The position numbers were made by a program, and so were the translations under genes. From assembly GCF_045629565.1 (NCBI RefSeq), contig NZ_JAZQRL010000028.1:124001-188000 (forward strand): a DNA stretch of 64,000 nt, given 5' to 3'. Of the stretch, positions 25,688-36,400 are shown in pieces. Under the pieces are notes generated by a model that was given only the letters and a program-made list of their open reading frames with translations, searched no databases and was not told the origin of the DNA. Position 1 is the first letter of the stretch; every line of letters starts with the position of its first letter. This DNA is from Arcticibacter sp045629565 (GTDB taxonomy: Bacteria; Bacteroidota; Bacteroidia; Sphingobacteriales; Sphingobacteriaceae).

Positions 25688-25695
25688 TATCTTTG
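25688..25695 (+). promoter_or_regulatory. -7 promoter element of the orphan lipoprotein
   Basis: TATCTTTG matches TAnnTTTG exactly and ends 12 bases before the ATG at 25708. No TTG is found at -33. Its position argues against the earlier TTG (25648) and ATG (25654) starts in the same frame. Confidence 0.4.
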
Positions 25696-25707
25696 TTAGA
25701 GAACTAT

Positions 25708-26508
25708 ATGTATAAGTCTCCCTATATTAAGGTCAGATATTTAACCTTCCTCACTTCCATTGCCGCAATGTGCGTCGCTATTTCCTGCAATAACGGGGGA
25801 GTGAAAGAAAAACATCCACAGGCAAAAATGGGCGCAGCCAAGTCTGTATTTCGGGATGAAAATAGTATTAATAGTTATGCAGATTCAATTAATCTTAATA
25901 TTTCGCAGTTCGAAAAAAGAGAAAGCCTGGTCTTTAACGATGCGGAATATTCCTTTTATGTGACCAGATATTCAAGTAATGGTAACCCGGTTCTTTATAT
26001 TGAGCACGGAGATGGAGAAATGGGATCGGTTGAAAAGTACTACTATATAGATCATCATCAGTTGCTTCTGATTATAGAAAACGTTTTCAATTCGTACGAG
26101 AGTCCACGATACCAATCTCGTAGAGAATATTACAGAAATGATGTCTTATTTTACGCGAACTCAAAGTCTGCTGATGATGAAGTGTCATTCAAAGCAGCCA
26201 AGCATCAAAAAGCGGAGAGCAAAAAGCGAAACGTCGGCGAGATTCTCGGGAATCTGGAAAGCGCAATAGAAAACAAGGGTGAATTTGATCTTACATTTGA
26301 AGGAATTACAGAGTATCCAAAAGCGCGATACATTGTACTTAGCAAGAGGGAGCTTAAGTCCTATCGTGCAGTGATTAGAGTTGAAGATGAAGATGAATTG
26401 ATAAGGGAACTCGTGACAAATGCTGAAAAGTATAAAGGTTCTTCCCTAAGTTTCAATTGGAAGATCAAAGATGGTGAGGCAATTTATGAAGGGGTCAAGT
26501 CAAGGTAA
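25708..26508 (+). CDS. Hypothetical lipoprotein
   Basis: 266 residues starting at the ATG at 25708. A lipoprotein signal ends in AISC with lipidated C27, followed by NNGGVKEKH. I recognise no family. The mature protein is charged and contains a segment with many aromatic residues (FYVTRYSSNGNPVLYIEHGDG, about 95-115), then a lysine-rich stretch (AAKHQKAESKKRNVGE) and a C-terminal region rich in E, K and hydrophobic alternation suggestive of beta structure. It stands alone, divergent from the DUF4198-OmpA pair and ending exactly against the convergent SprT-like gene. Confidence 0.75.
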   Translation: MYKSPYIKVRYLTFLTSIAAMCVAISCNNGGVKEKHPQAKMGAAKSVFRDENSINSYADSINLNISQFEKRESLVFNDAEYSFYVTRYSSNGNPVLYIEHGDGEMGSVEKYYYIDHHQLLLIIENVFNSYESPRYQSRREYYRNDVLFYANSKSADDEVSFKAAKHQKAESKKRNVGEILGNLESAIENKGEFDLTFEGITEYPKARYIVLSKRELKSYRAVIRVEDEDELIRELVTNAEKYKGSSLSFNWKIKDGEAIYEGVKSR

Positions 26509-27126
26509 TCAACCTGCTTCGAATATCTGAGCCATTGGATGAAACAGATAAAGGCGCCCGGTAGCCAGCTCAATGCATTTATAACGCTTACGCATTTTTT
26601 CAAGCTTTTTGAACCTTCTTCCGTTCTGGATGGTAAACGTTGTATTACATGGGATATTTTCGATCAACAGTACATTAGCGTCCTTGGAGTCGGGAGAGTT
26701 ATACAACTGTATTGCTCTAAATAAGCTAACATCGGTACAGCTAGAAGCAGAAGGATTGGTAAGATAGCTGTTAATCTCCTTTCGGAGATCATCAGGAAAG
26801 ATGTCCATTGCCAAAAATGGTTCCATCATCTTTTTGAAGTTGATCTTCCATTCTTGTCCATGCGGTTTCACGCTACCTTTGTGATCATTCCAGGTTTGCA
26901 AGTGTGCAAATTCATGAACCGTAGTTATCAGAAACGCATATGGGTTCAAATTATGGTTCACTGAAATACGGTGGTTAAGTCCTTTGTGACGCGGTCTGTA
27001 ATCACCTAACTTGGAACTGCGCTTGCCTGCGATCTTAAAATCGCACTTGTAGTCATCTATCCATTTTAAAATGATATGGACGGCTCCCTGAGGGAGATAC
27101 TCAAACAATTTTTGCGCATTGTCCAT
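26509..27126 (-). CDS. SprT-like zinc metalloprotein
   Basis: 205-residue SprT-like domain protein. The zinc motif H71-E72-F-A-H75 is followed by KPHGQEWK, whose histidine (H89) is the third ligand, as in SprT/SPRTN proteases. The C-terminal 60 residues are basic and could bind nucleic acid, but the typical zinc ribbon is not evident. In eukaryotes the family degrades DNA-crosslinked proteins; bacterial roles are poorly known. It follows feoB by 11 bases on the same strand, so it may be transcribed with the iron-uptake genes. Confidence 0.82.
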   Translation of the reverse strand: MDNAQKLFEYLPQGAVHIILKWIDDYKCDFKIAGKRSSKLGDYRPRHKGLNHRISVNHNLNPYAFLITTVHEFAHLQTWNDHKGSVKPHGQEWKINFKKMMEPFLAMDIFPDDLRKEINSYLTNPSASSCTDVSLFRAIQLYNSPDSKDANVLLIENIPCNTTFTIQNGRRFKKLEKMRKRYKCIELATGRLYLFHPMAQIFEAG

Positions 27127-27137
27127 CGCTCCCCCTG

Positions 27138-29252
27138 TTATTTTAAGAGGTTAAAAACCACCCAACTGGAAACATAAGCCAGTACAGTCATATATGTGAA
27201 CTGTATTAACGGCCATTTCCATGATTTTGTCTCCCGGTAAACAATAGCAATTGTACTTATACATTGCATAGCAAACGCATAAAAAATCATCAATGAAAAG
27301 GATGACGCGAGGGTAAACACTGGCAATCCAGTAGTAGCATTTTTTGCGTTTCGCATTTTATCTGTGACTGAAGATATATGTGCTTCGTCGTCACTAACAC
27401 TGTAAATAGTAGCCATTGTGCCGACAAAGACCTCCCTTGCTGCGAATGAAGTAATTAGGGCTATACCAATTTTCCAGTCATAACCCAAAGGTATTATGGC
27501 TGGCTCAATGAATTTCCCTACCACCCCTGCATAAGACGATTCCAATAACTCGGAAGATTTATGCAGCTCCAAATCCTCGGGTGAATATTGGTTTATTACC
27601 TGAGGTGATTGATATTTCCTTTCCACCTCTGCTCGTTTTCCCGGCGGGCCATAATTAGACAAAGCCCACAGAACAATGGATATGGCGATAATGACTTTAC
27701 CGGCTTCGAAAACAAATGTCTTTACTTTTTCAAACATAGTCAGCAGTACGTTGTCCCAACGAGGCATTCTATATACCGGCAATTCCATTATAAAATAACC
27801 TCTTTCTTTCGCCTTCAAGATGTATTTGAAAGCCAGAGCAGCGAGAATGGCGGCGAGAACGCTTATTAAGTACATCCCCATTAGCACGATACCTTGCATA
27901 TTCAAAAAGCCCCCTATCATCTTATCCGGAACAACCAAGGATATTAAAACTGTATAGACAGGAAGCCTTGCTGAACAGCTTATGAGAGGAACGACCATAA
28001 TCGTGATCATCCTATCTTTCCAACTTTCAATATTTCTGGCACTCATAATGGACGGAACAGCACATGCAAGACTACCTATCATGGGTACAACCGACTTCCC
28101 ATTCAATCCTACCTTACGCATTACCTTATCCATCATAAAGGTTACCCTTGCCATATATCCGGTATCTTCAAGCACGGAGATAAAAGCAAATAAAATAGCT
28201 ATCTGAGGAATAAATACAAGAACACCACTTAGCCCGGCTATGATGCCGTCGCTGAGCAAATCTGTGAGAACACCTGCCGGCAGATTTTCATGGACAATAG
28301 TAGTCAACCATACGAAAGCGCCTTCAATGAGCGACATTGGAACTTCAGACCATGCAAATATTGCTTGAAATATTACGAAAAGAAGTAAAAAGAAAATTAA
28401 GAAGCCCCATATCTTGTGAGTTAAGATCTGATCTATTTTGTTCGTAACTGACTTCTTGGTCTGCTTAGGACCTGCAATAACAGTCTCCGCTAAAACTTCA
28501 TTAATGAAATTGTAACGAGCAATAGTCTCTGTAGCCTTGGACGTATCAGAATGAAATGAAAACTCCTTCTCCAGCTCTTCTATTCGTTCACTCTTGTCAG
28601 CTGGCAAGAAACGAAGATTCTCATGCTGATGAGCCATTTGAAGTGCTGCATATGGAGAGTCAACAAGCAATTCATCCTTGATTTTGCTTATCAAACCCGG
28701 CGCCAGATCAGATACATTTATAGTATCTTTCTGTAGTGGCTGTTTTGAGGTAAAAGCGATTGCTTGCTTTAGTTTATCTAAATTAGAACCCTGACGCGCG
28801 CTGATTGGGATAATCTGGACACCAAGCTTTTCTGAAAGAGCATCTACATTGATAACGATACCGGACTTCGACGCCAGGTCCATCATATTAAGCGCAATAA
28901 CAACCGGAATTTTAAGATCGGCAACTTGTGTATACAGCAACAAATTACGTTTCAAATTGGTTGCATCAACTACAACCACGACGACATCAGGGAAAGAACT
29001 GCTTCCGCGATCAGCTAGGACCTCAAATACGATTGTTTCGTCTTTACTTTTAGGATAAAGGCTATAAGTTCCGGGCAAATCGATAATCTGTGCAACTCTT
29101 TTATCTGGAAGCTTACATACACCGGTCTTCTTATCTACAGTCACACCCGGAAAATTACCGACCTTTTGGTTCAGACCCGTCAGAACATTAAATAGTGTAG
29201 ATTTACCTGTGTTTGGATTACCAACTAGAGCTACCTTCAATTCGCTTTTCAC
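27138..29252 (-). CDS. feoB: Ferrous iron transport protein B
   Basis: 704-residue inner-membrane Fe2+ transporter. The N-terminal G domain has the P-loop GNPNTGKST (11-19), DLPGTYSL (G3) and NMMD (G4). The membrane part contains the two Gate-like repeats, including SCSARLPVY and FAAREVFVG. The start is GTG at 29252, directly against the feoA stop. FeoC is absent, as is usual outside Gammaproteobacteria. Confidence 0.96.
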   Translation of the reverse strand: MKSELKVALVGNPNTGKSTLFNVLTGLNQKVGNFPGVTVDKKTGVCKLPDKRVAQIIDLPGTYSLYPKSKDETIVFEVLADRGSSSFPDVVVVVVDATNLKRNLLLYTQVADLKIPVVIALNMMDLASKSGIVINVDALSEKLGVQIIPISARQGSNLDKLKQAIAFTSKQPLQKDTINVSDLAPGLISKIKDELLVDSPYAALQMAHQHENLRFLPADKSERIEELEKEFSFHSDTSKATETIARYNFINEVLAETVIAGPKQTKKSVTNKIDQILTHKIWGFLIFFLLLFVIFQAIFAWSEVPMSLIEGAFVWLTTIVHENLPAGVLTDLLSDGIIAGLSGVLVFIPQIAILFAFISVLEDTGYMARVTFMMDKVMRKVGLNGKSVVPMIGSLACAVPSIMSARNIESWKDRMITIMVVPLISCSARLPVYTVLISLVVPDKMIGGFLNMQGIVLMGMYLISVLAAILAALAFKYILKAKERGYFIMELPVYRMPRWDNVLLTMFEKVKTFVFEAGKVIIAISIVLWALSNYGPPGKRAEVERKYQSPQVINQYSPEDLELHKSSELLESSYAGVVGKFIEPAIIPLGYDWKIGIALITSFAAREVFVGTMATIYSVSDDEAHISSVTDKMRNAKNATTGLPVFTLASSFSLMIFYAFAMQCISTIAIVYRETKSWKWPLIQFTYMTVLAYVSSWVVFNLLK

Positions 29253-29474
29253 TTATATCTGATCCAATATTATTGTCGAAGCCTCTTGCATACGCAAGCT
29301 TAGCTGGTAGCCGGAAACAGTAATCGCCATCGGATCTCCGAGAGGAGCAAAGCGATCTACAAAAATCAATTCTCCGGGCAAACACCCCATTTCCATCAAT
29401 TTCACGGACATTTCAAGGTCTGTGAACTCCTTAACTACACCTGATTGACCGGGTAATAACTGCGATAGCTTCAT
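29253..29474 (-). CDS. feoA: Ferrous iron transport protein A
   Basis: 73-residue cytoplasmic SH3-like protein that works with FeoB. It has the family pattern MKLSQLLPGQSGVVKEF, then LMEMGCLPGE and DPMAITVSGYQLSLR. It is the first gene of feoAB, with the next start directly against its stop. The promoter upstream contains a perfect palindrome in its spacer (see 29493-29524). Confidence 0.94.
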   Translation of the reverse strand: MKLSQLLPGQSGVVKEFTDLEMSVKLMEMGCLPGELIFVDRFAPLGDPMAITVSGYQLSLRMQEASTIILDQI

Positions 29475-29492
29475 ATCTGTTTAAAAGATGAC

Positions 29493-29524
29493 CAAAAGTA
29501 GGGCTTATTTGAAATAAATCCAAA
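29493..29524 (-). promoter_or_regulatory. feoAB promoter with operator-like palindrome
   Basis: On the minus strand TTTG (29521-29524), a 20-base spacer and TACTTTTG (29493-29500) match both Bacteroidota promoter elements. The spacer contains the perfect odd palindrome TTATTTgAAATAA (29505-29517). The feoA ATG is 18 bases from the -7 element. A repressor bound there would block RNA polymerase, so an iron-responsive Fur or DtxR-type site is likely but unproven. Confidence 0.6.
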
Positions 29525-29537
29525 TAACGCTTGTCAC

Positions 29538-29548
29538 AGGTGTCACCT
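29538..29548. promoter_or_regulatory. Second palindrome upstream of feoAB
   Basis: AGGTGtCACCT is a perfect 11-base odd palindrome 14 bases upstream of the feoAB -33 element, within a direct repeat TGTCAC-N3-TGTCAC (29532-29546). It is a candidate regulator site. The remainder of the 186-base gap to the VanZ-like gene shows nothing else I can name. Confidence 0.4.
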
Positions 29549-29660
29549 TTTATTGTAAAAAAACTATTTCGATTTGCTGAAAGTTGGGCAATTACAGCTT
29601 TTGGGAAAGACTCCGCAGGAGCTCAATAGTATAAATGACAGAACAATTATCAAAAGCAGA

Positions 29661-30059
29661 TTAAAATGCCTTACCATATTTATCCCATCTTAGGCAGAAG
29701 TAACTAAATACTGCCATAGCTACCCCTAAGGCATCACAAAACAAGTCCCACCAATCACCTGACCGATAGGTGAAGACTTTCCATTGCAACAGTTCTATAA
29801 AAGCACCAAAGAACACCGAAAATAGAACGATTTTCAGCACAGTTATAAAACGTAGCGTATGCTCGGCGCGCTGTTTTAACTTTCCCCTGAGGATCAATGA
29901 AGTCAAAACAAAGAAAAGACCTGTATGGACCAGCTTATCAAAACCTTCAAAGAAAGCATTTTGATTGTCTGTAACGCTGTCCATGTGCATATTGCATAGG
30001 ATCAATACCAGTACCAGCCACATAAAAGACAGATACTGATACTTAAGATTGTTAATCAT
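29661..30059 (-). CDS. VanZ-like family protein
   Basis: 132-residue membrane protein with four hydrophobic segments. FDKLVHTGLFFVLTSLI and GAFIELLQ..RSGDWWDLFCDALGV are the two conserved blocks of the VanZ-like family, whose biochemical role is unclear beyond a link to teicoplanin resistance in enterococci. Its ATG overlaps the gcvH stop by one base (TAATG), so translation is coupled. The order ruvA-sprA-gcvH-vanZ-like is recurrent in Bacteroidota. Confidence 0.87.
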   Translation of the reverse strand: MINNLKYQYLSFMWLVLVLILCNMHMDSVTDNQNAFFEGFDKLVHTGLFFVLTSLILRGKLKQRAEHTLRFITVLKIVLFSVFFGAFIELLQWKVFTYRSGDWWDLFCDALGVAMAVFSYFCLRWDKYGKAF

Positions 30060-30439
30060 TATAGACCAATCTGATCTTTGTATTCGTCAGCAGAAAGAAG
30101 ACTCTCTATTTCAATAGTTGATTTAATCTCTATCTTAACCATCCAGCCATCGCCATAGGGGTCCTGATTCACAAGCTCCGGTGATGAATCAAGCTTTTCG
30201 TTAAGCTCCAATACGGTACCTGTTAAAGGCATAAACAGATCAGAGACCGTCTTAACGGCTTCAACAGTTCCAAATACTTCGTCTTTTGCGACTTCAGCAC
30301 CAATAGTATTGATATCGATGTAAACAATATCACCTAATTCGCGCTGGGCAAATTCTGTGATGCCGACTACTGCCTCGTTACCGTCTACCCTGATCCACTC
30401 GTGATCCTTAGTGTACTTTAATTCTGAAGGGAAATTCAT
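30059..30439 (-). CDS. gcvH: Glycine cleavage system H protein
   Basis: 126-residue lipoyl carrier of the glycine cleavage complex. The lipoylated lysine is K63 in VEAVKTVSDLF, where most homologues read ESVK. The N-terminus (YTKDHEWI) and C-terminal DEYKDQIG are typical. It passes the aminomethyl group to GcvT, encoded 29 kb away in this window. An exact -7 promoter element lies 13 bases upstream, so it can be transcribed independently of sprA. Confidence 0.96.
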   Translation of the reverse strand: MNFPSELKYTKDHEWIRVDGNEAVVGITEFAQRELGDIVYIDINTIGAEVAKDEVFGTVEAVKTVSDLFMPLTGTVLELNEKLDSSPELVNQDPYGDGWMVKIEIKSTIEIESLLSADEYKDQIGL

Positions 30440-30452
30440 GTTGTTTTTTTTC

Positions 30453-30460
30453 CAAAAATA
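30453..30460 (-). promoter_or_regulatory. -7 promoter element of gcvH
   Basis: TATTTTTG on the minus strand matches TAnnTTTG exactly, 13 bases before the gcvH ATG and in the 45-base gap after sprA. No TTG lies at the -33 distance. Confidence 0.4.
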
Positions 30461-30484
30461 GTGAATGAAATTGCATTTCGATAA

Positions 30485-33400
30485 TTACTGGACGGTAAAC
30501 CTCATATTTATTCCGAAGTTGCTAAACGATGTATTAAAAGCTTGTGAGGTATAAGGTTTGGAAAGGCTTCCGTCATAAAATAGACGGATATTCAGTCTCT
30601 GATTTAAAAGGTAATCTATCGAAGGTCTTAAGGCAACGTTTTTGGCACCTGAATACACCTCTGCTCCTTCGATATCCGCCCTATAAATCACCGTTTTCCT
30701 GTCATTTACAGCAAAGTCCAGTTTGAAATTGACATCATTTTTAGTCTTTCTACTGCTCAGAAGCCCGAACGGAAATCGAAAATCGGCCGATCTGTAACCA
30801 AAGCCAAATATGATTCCATCATCCTGCTGTTGCGCCAGTTGGCTATTTACCAGGCTCAAACTTAGTCCCCTTGTCTTACGATACTCAAAGTTAGCCGACA
30901 CATTATTCTTTAACCGGAAGTCCACACCGATAAGGGGTACAAACTGCTCAAACAGCATAACCTGCGAAAACTGGTAAATAGGTAAGTAGTTGCCTTGCCC
31001 ATCTTTAACGCTAACGGATCCATTCTGTTCCTGATAACGAACAAGGGATGAAAATCCGTTGACATTATAGGTGGAACGATAGCTGTGATTTAAGTTAAAC
31101 GATGCAAAACTGTTAAACAAGGCATATTTGGTTAAACCGTTATAGGAGACACGCCAGTTGGGTACAGGGATTTTTGGAAAGGTTCGTAAGCTTACGGATT
31201 CGGGCGATTTGCCGGTGTATGCAGCAAGGAAGGAGGCAACCACTACATCCTGTGAGTTCTTACCGTAACCCTCACTATAACCCTCTATGACCCCCTGTGA
31301 ATTTGGATTTGCGGTTCCGAGCCTCTCCGACACTATGGACCGATTTCTTTCAAACTCACGGAATAGACCGGTATCTTCAATGGATGAAAATGCGGTTCGT
31401 ATTGAAGCAAAAGAGATACTAAAATCTCCTGATGTAATTGGACTTTGACTCTCAAAATCACCAATTGCTGAGTTGAACCGGAAATTTGTCGAATAATTGA
31501 AGTTAGAGCTTTTCGTTGCAGTGAGTTCAATCCTTAAATCCTTTAGAGGTTCGATGGTCGCTCTTATACTTATGTCTTCCTTCTTACTTTTTACATACAA
31601 CTGATTAAGCAGTGTATCTCTGGTGATCCAACCGCTAACAACCGCTTTTGACCGGATATCTTGTTGACTTCCCAACAAAAACCCCCAACCAGGAGCATTC
31701 TCATCGAGATCATATCCAAGAACATTCGTTCCTGGTGTATAGCCCGGTAGAAATGTCCCCTGGCTCAGCGTGTAAGCCCCTGTCATACTTTTGACGCCGG
31801 TAAGCAAGTCCTTTAGAAATGTCGAGAAAGATGCTCCGTGTTTGGCGGACCTTCTGAACGCGCTAAATTTATTATAAAACCTTGAAAAGTTCAAGCTAGG
31901 GTTTAGCTGAATAGTTCGCGAATTTTGAATACTGTTACCAAGGGAAATTTCAGGATCACGTAGCGTATTAGTGGATTCTGTAGTCCAATTGAAACTCGTG
32001 CCGTAGCGCAGTACTGCAGTAGTCCAATTCAGCGCGGGGATCTTATTTATGGGAAGATTGTACGTAAAATTCAGGTTATGGTCATAGTCTGTAGTCCGCC
32101 CAAGCCGTTTTAAATTTTCCCAGATGGTATCGCGGGCGATGCCGTTTATGCGACCCTGAGGTTCATCAATAATCGAGTAATTCGTGGCGTTAAAGTCCAT
32201 CTGTAGGGATCTCGTTAGACTCCAGCTGATGCCGTATAGTCTGCTCATCCGAAAATTCTTATTAAACGTAGTAAGAGGAATAACGTTTGCGGGATCATTA
32301 TTCCTTAAGCTGTTTTCAGAATACAGCCTGTCTACATCAATTCTGAAATTAAGAAGAGAGGGCAAAAGATTAAAGTTAATATCTCTTAATAAGGATAATT
32401 GATTCGACTTGATAATCTTCGCCAATGGCATCATTGACTGAGGTTTATTGGTATAATTGTAGGCTAAACTAGCACGATAGGTCTTCTGTATTGATTTCTC
32501 ATTAATAAAGTCGCGATGATCGTATTCATTGTAAGCATACGATGCACTCCAGTTCTCAATATCCCACAATTTCAGTTTATCCGCCGGGTTCGTTTTGATC
32601 TTCCTTACGTTGTTAAAATTAATGCTACGGCGCCGGGTATAGTCATCAACAATACGATGTACGGAATCCCTTTGAACCTTTGAAAGCCCACTTAACGCTG
32701 TATTCAATTCAATGTCCTGAGAGCTTGGATCATACTGAGGTACGCTCACTTGAGACGACCAGTTCAGGAACACAGGTATTTGCATCCCAGCACGCCGGGG
32801 AAAAAACCTCCCCAGTTCCAGTGTCGATGCGAGATCAAAAAACCTATCGTCTGATCTGTTTCGTTCACTGGTACGTCTATCGATAGAACCGAAACCAACC
32901 GTGCTTTTGCTTCCTGAAACGGATACTTCAGCAAAATCGGCTAGTCTGGCATTCAACCGGGCCGTTGCTGCCCATCCACCCCTCTCATCGAATTCGGATA
33001 ACCGGAGTTCATTAAACCAGACCTGGGCTGATTTATCTAATCCATCATCCTGCATGCTATTCCCTGAGCGTCTCAAGGGATTTTTCACGCCAAGCATGTA
33101 TATCCTGACCTTACTAAGATCCGGTTGCCCTACAACTCTTATAGTTCGCAGCCCATCCGCATATTCGAACGGGACATTGGCCGGCCATGGAAGATCACCA
33201 AGCTTCGCTCTGTTGCGGGCAACTTTAGCGGCCTGCAATTTTTTAAATTCAAGATCGAGCTTATTACTTTCGGGCCAGATTGCGTAGGCATCATTCGTTC
33301 CAGGTGAGCTTATATCCAGGGGAATCTCATATTCATAATAATTATCTTGATTATCTGTTCCTATTCTGATAATGGCAGACAACTCCTTATCGCGAAGCTG

Positions 33401-36400
33401 CTCGCCCTCTGCATGAATGAACATCTCAAGCTTCCCATAAGACCTGAAGTCGGAATGTGCTGTTTTGAATGCCGCCCTTGCATAACCATCTCTGAGATCA
33501 CTTACTTGAATAGATAGCGACTGTTCGTTTTGTTCGGCATCACCCCGGTAGCTACTCAAATCCCTTTCCCGTATTATACCAGGTGGCACAACGTAAGGAA
33601 TGGGCGTGCGCTTCCCATTCTCTTCAATATTGATAGTACTAACCTCGATACTGGAATTGTCCATTCCTGGACTTGTGCCCAATGCAGGATCAGCCAACAC
33701 CTTCACCGGATTGTTTTCCGAATTATACTTTCGCCATTCTCCTCTAACCAACTGTAATTTGGCTAATCTGATAACGGCCGAATCCTGGAAATCAGTTAGG
33801 AACACCCGCATAAACCGAATTGACTTAAAGTCCTCAATGCCACCAACCCGCTGCTGATACTGACTTATAGGAATTCTGAACTGATACCATGACACTTGTT
33901 GCGTACTTCCATTAGCGAGTTTAACAGTAGATGTCACCTTATCTGAAATAAAATTCTGTCCTACTATCATGTCTTCAGGCCTTATTGAAACTTTATACTG
34001 GTAGTATTCATCTGTCAGGGACATATTATTATCACGATTTATATCTTCACCATCCGGCAAAGAAGTGGAGGCCGCGTTACTTAAGCCGGTCTCAGCCAAG
34101 GATTGATCTGCCGTCCTTGAATTTCCTTCAGTATTATTATAACGCTCATAACGTCGCAGAATTCCTGCGTTGGCATTGTCAAAAGCTGCGTCTCTATAAT
34201 ACTGAAAGTTATCTGATGATGGATCCTGTGCAAGAGATCTAGCGACATCGGCCCCTAATCGCGGGATAATCTGATTAACAAAATCCGAAAAGTGACGACT
34301 CTCTGCATCATCCGCCAAACCATCCAAACCGACATCCTGTATCCTTCTCGCTTCCGAGCTATTTTCAAATGCCTGGTTTACTGGCTGACGTTTCGGAACC
34401 CTTCCCCATTTTGTCAGTTCCGTTTGATCTTCCGAACCACTTACCGGCAAACCATTCTCTAATGACTTTCTTCCGTCTTTAAGTATATCCTCCGAAATAT
34501 TTCCAAGATTGACATACAGGTCTCCACCCTTCGAGTCTGGTTTGTAGATGAAAGGATCGAGCATCCACAACTCTACATATTCCACGTTTTGAGCCTCGAA
34601 GTCTGTAGACTCTAATTTCCTGAACAAGCCACCCCATCTGCTTCTTGGGCTTGTAAGTGCCCCGTCTGCATTTACATCCGTTGAATAGTTATAAGGGCCA
34701 CGTATCATTGGGTAGAATGCAAGGTCGAGCGTTGGAAGCGCTAACGGAATACCCGTTACAGACTGCTTCAATGGAAAAACCTCTTGTTCAAATATCTGAC
34801 GCACATAGTGATTGGATAATTCATCTGCACTATTAGGAAGCCCCGCCGATGCTAACGAACTACCTCTTCTATAAAACACCGGATCGATGTTATAAAATGC
34901 CAGTCGGGCTCTATTAAATCCGTATGACAGGTCGTTACTTAGTTCTGCTTCGGGAAATAACTTCGGAGTTCCGGATATCTGCCAACCAATTGCACTTTTA
35001 AGATCGATGACAGATCGTGTTCCTTCGAAATCATCCAAATAACTAACGCCTCTGCTACCGGCAAAATCCAGTGCTTTAGAATGCCCTGGAATAAGTTTCG
35101 CATACTCGCCTGAAACGGTTATAGTTGAAATCTCCCTGGTGTTAATAAACGGAAGCTTGTTAACCAAATGGGTGAGCCAACGCGACTCTGAAGAGTAAGT
35201 TGCATCGACTCCCCACATCCTGTTGGAGATAGGCTCCTCTCCAACATTAACCTTTGCTGACAAAGGTTTTTCTGACAAACTCATAAAGGTCCCACCAACC
35301 TGTAGCCTATCGCTTACGGTATAGTCTAATCTGGATCCAAATAGCGATCGCTGCTGAAATCCGAACAGTTCGTTGCTTTCAACTTTTATGCGAATAGGCT
35401 GGCCTGAATTTAGCATTGCTTCATTAAGAATCCGGACACGACCTACTGTATAATCAACCGTAAAATCAGTCCCCTCTACAAGAGGCAAGGTACCTGCGAC
35501 TACCTGAACTGCGCCTTCCGGCACATTGGTTGCGTTTAACTGGAATTCGGAACTAACTTCGGACTGGTAAGTCCCCCTGATTATATACCGGTTGTATTTC
35601 TGGAAGAGTTGTTGAGCATTGGTTCGGGTTGAATCATAAAGAGCTTTAAACACATACTTATCTATCAAATTTTGCTCTGCAGGTAAGAACTTCGTCGCCA
35701 GGTCAGAACCAAAAGGCTCAAGCAATGGGAATGTTATTCGTCCGTACTGTGGATCAACGGTTATCCCTTCTATAAAATCGAATATCCCATCAGACCCGGT
35801 GTCGTTCGCTTGATTCAGTTGATCAACATGGGTAAGTTGGAGCCAAAGCTTTCCATTATTTTGTCCCTCCGCAATCTGAGGCCTTTCAACACCAGTATTC
35901 TCATCAAGACGGTAGATATTCAATTTAAAGTTTTCTTTACTAATCTGGTAGGCACCAAGTGAATAAATGTTTTTCATCATGAGGTCCCACGTTGGGAGGC
36001 TCGTTTTTAAGTTCTCATTCTTTAGCAACTTGGCCAATAAGGATCTCGGCTCATTAGGGTTTACAGGAACGTCTGATGCGAATTGACCAACTTGATACTC
36101 TACACCGTTCACCGTATATCGATAAGCTACTGCTAGCACCTCATCGCCATTGAGGGCAAAGTTCAGCGAAATATAGCCCAGGCGGGGATGTAACACATAT
36201 TCTTGATCCGTTAGCTTACGCGCATAAGATAGCCTGGAGTAATTATCCGTTCCGCCACTACCTTGAAAAAATGCGTAAGCAGCGTTTGAATTACTGAGCA
36301 CAGCATCTTGAGGTAATTTTTCTAATAAATTGTTGGATTGTTGGGGGAAACCAGCATCGCTTGTCCCTGCGGGATACCTTGAATAACCCTGGCCACCTTG

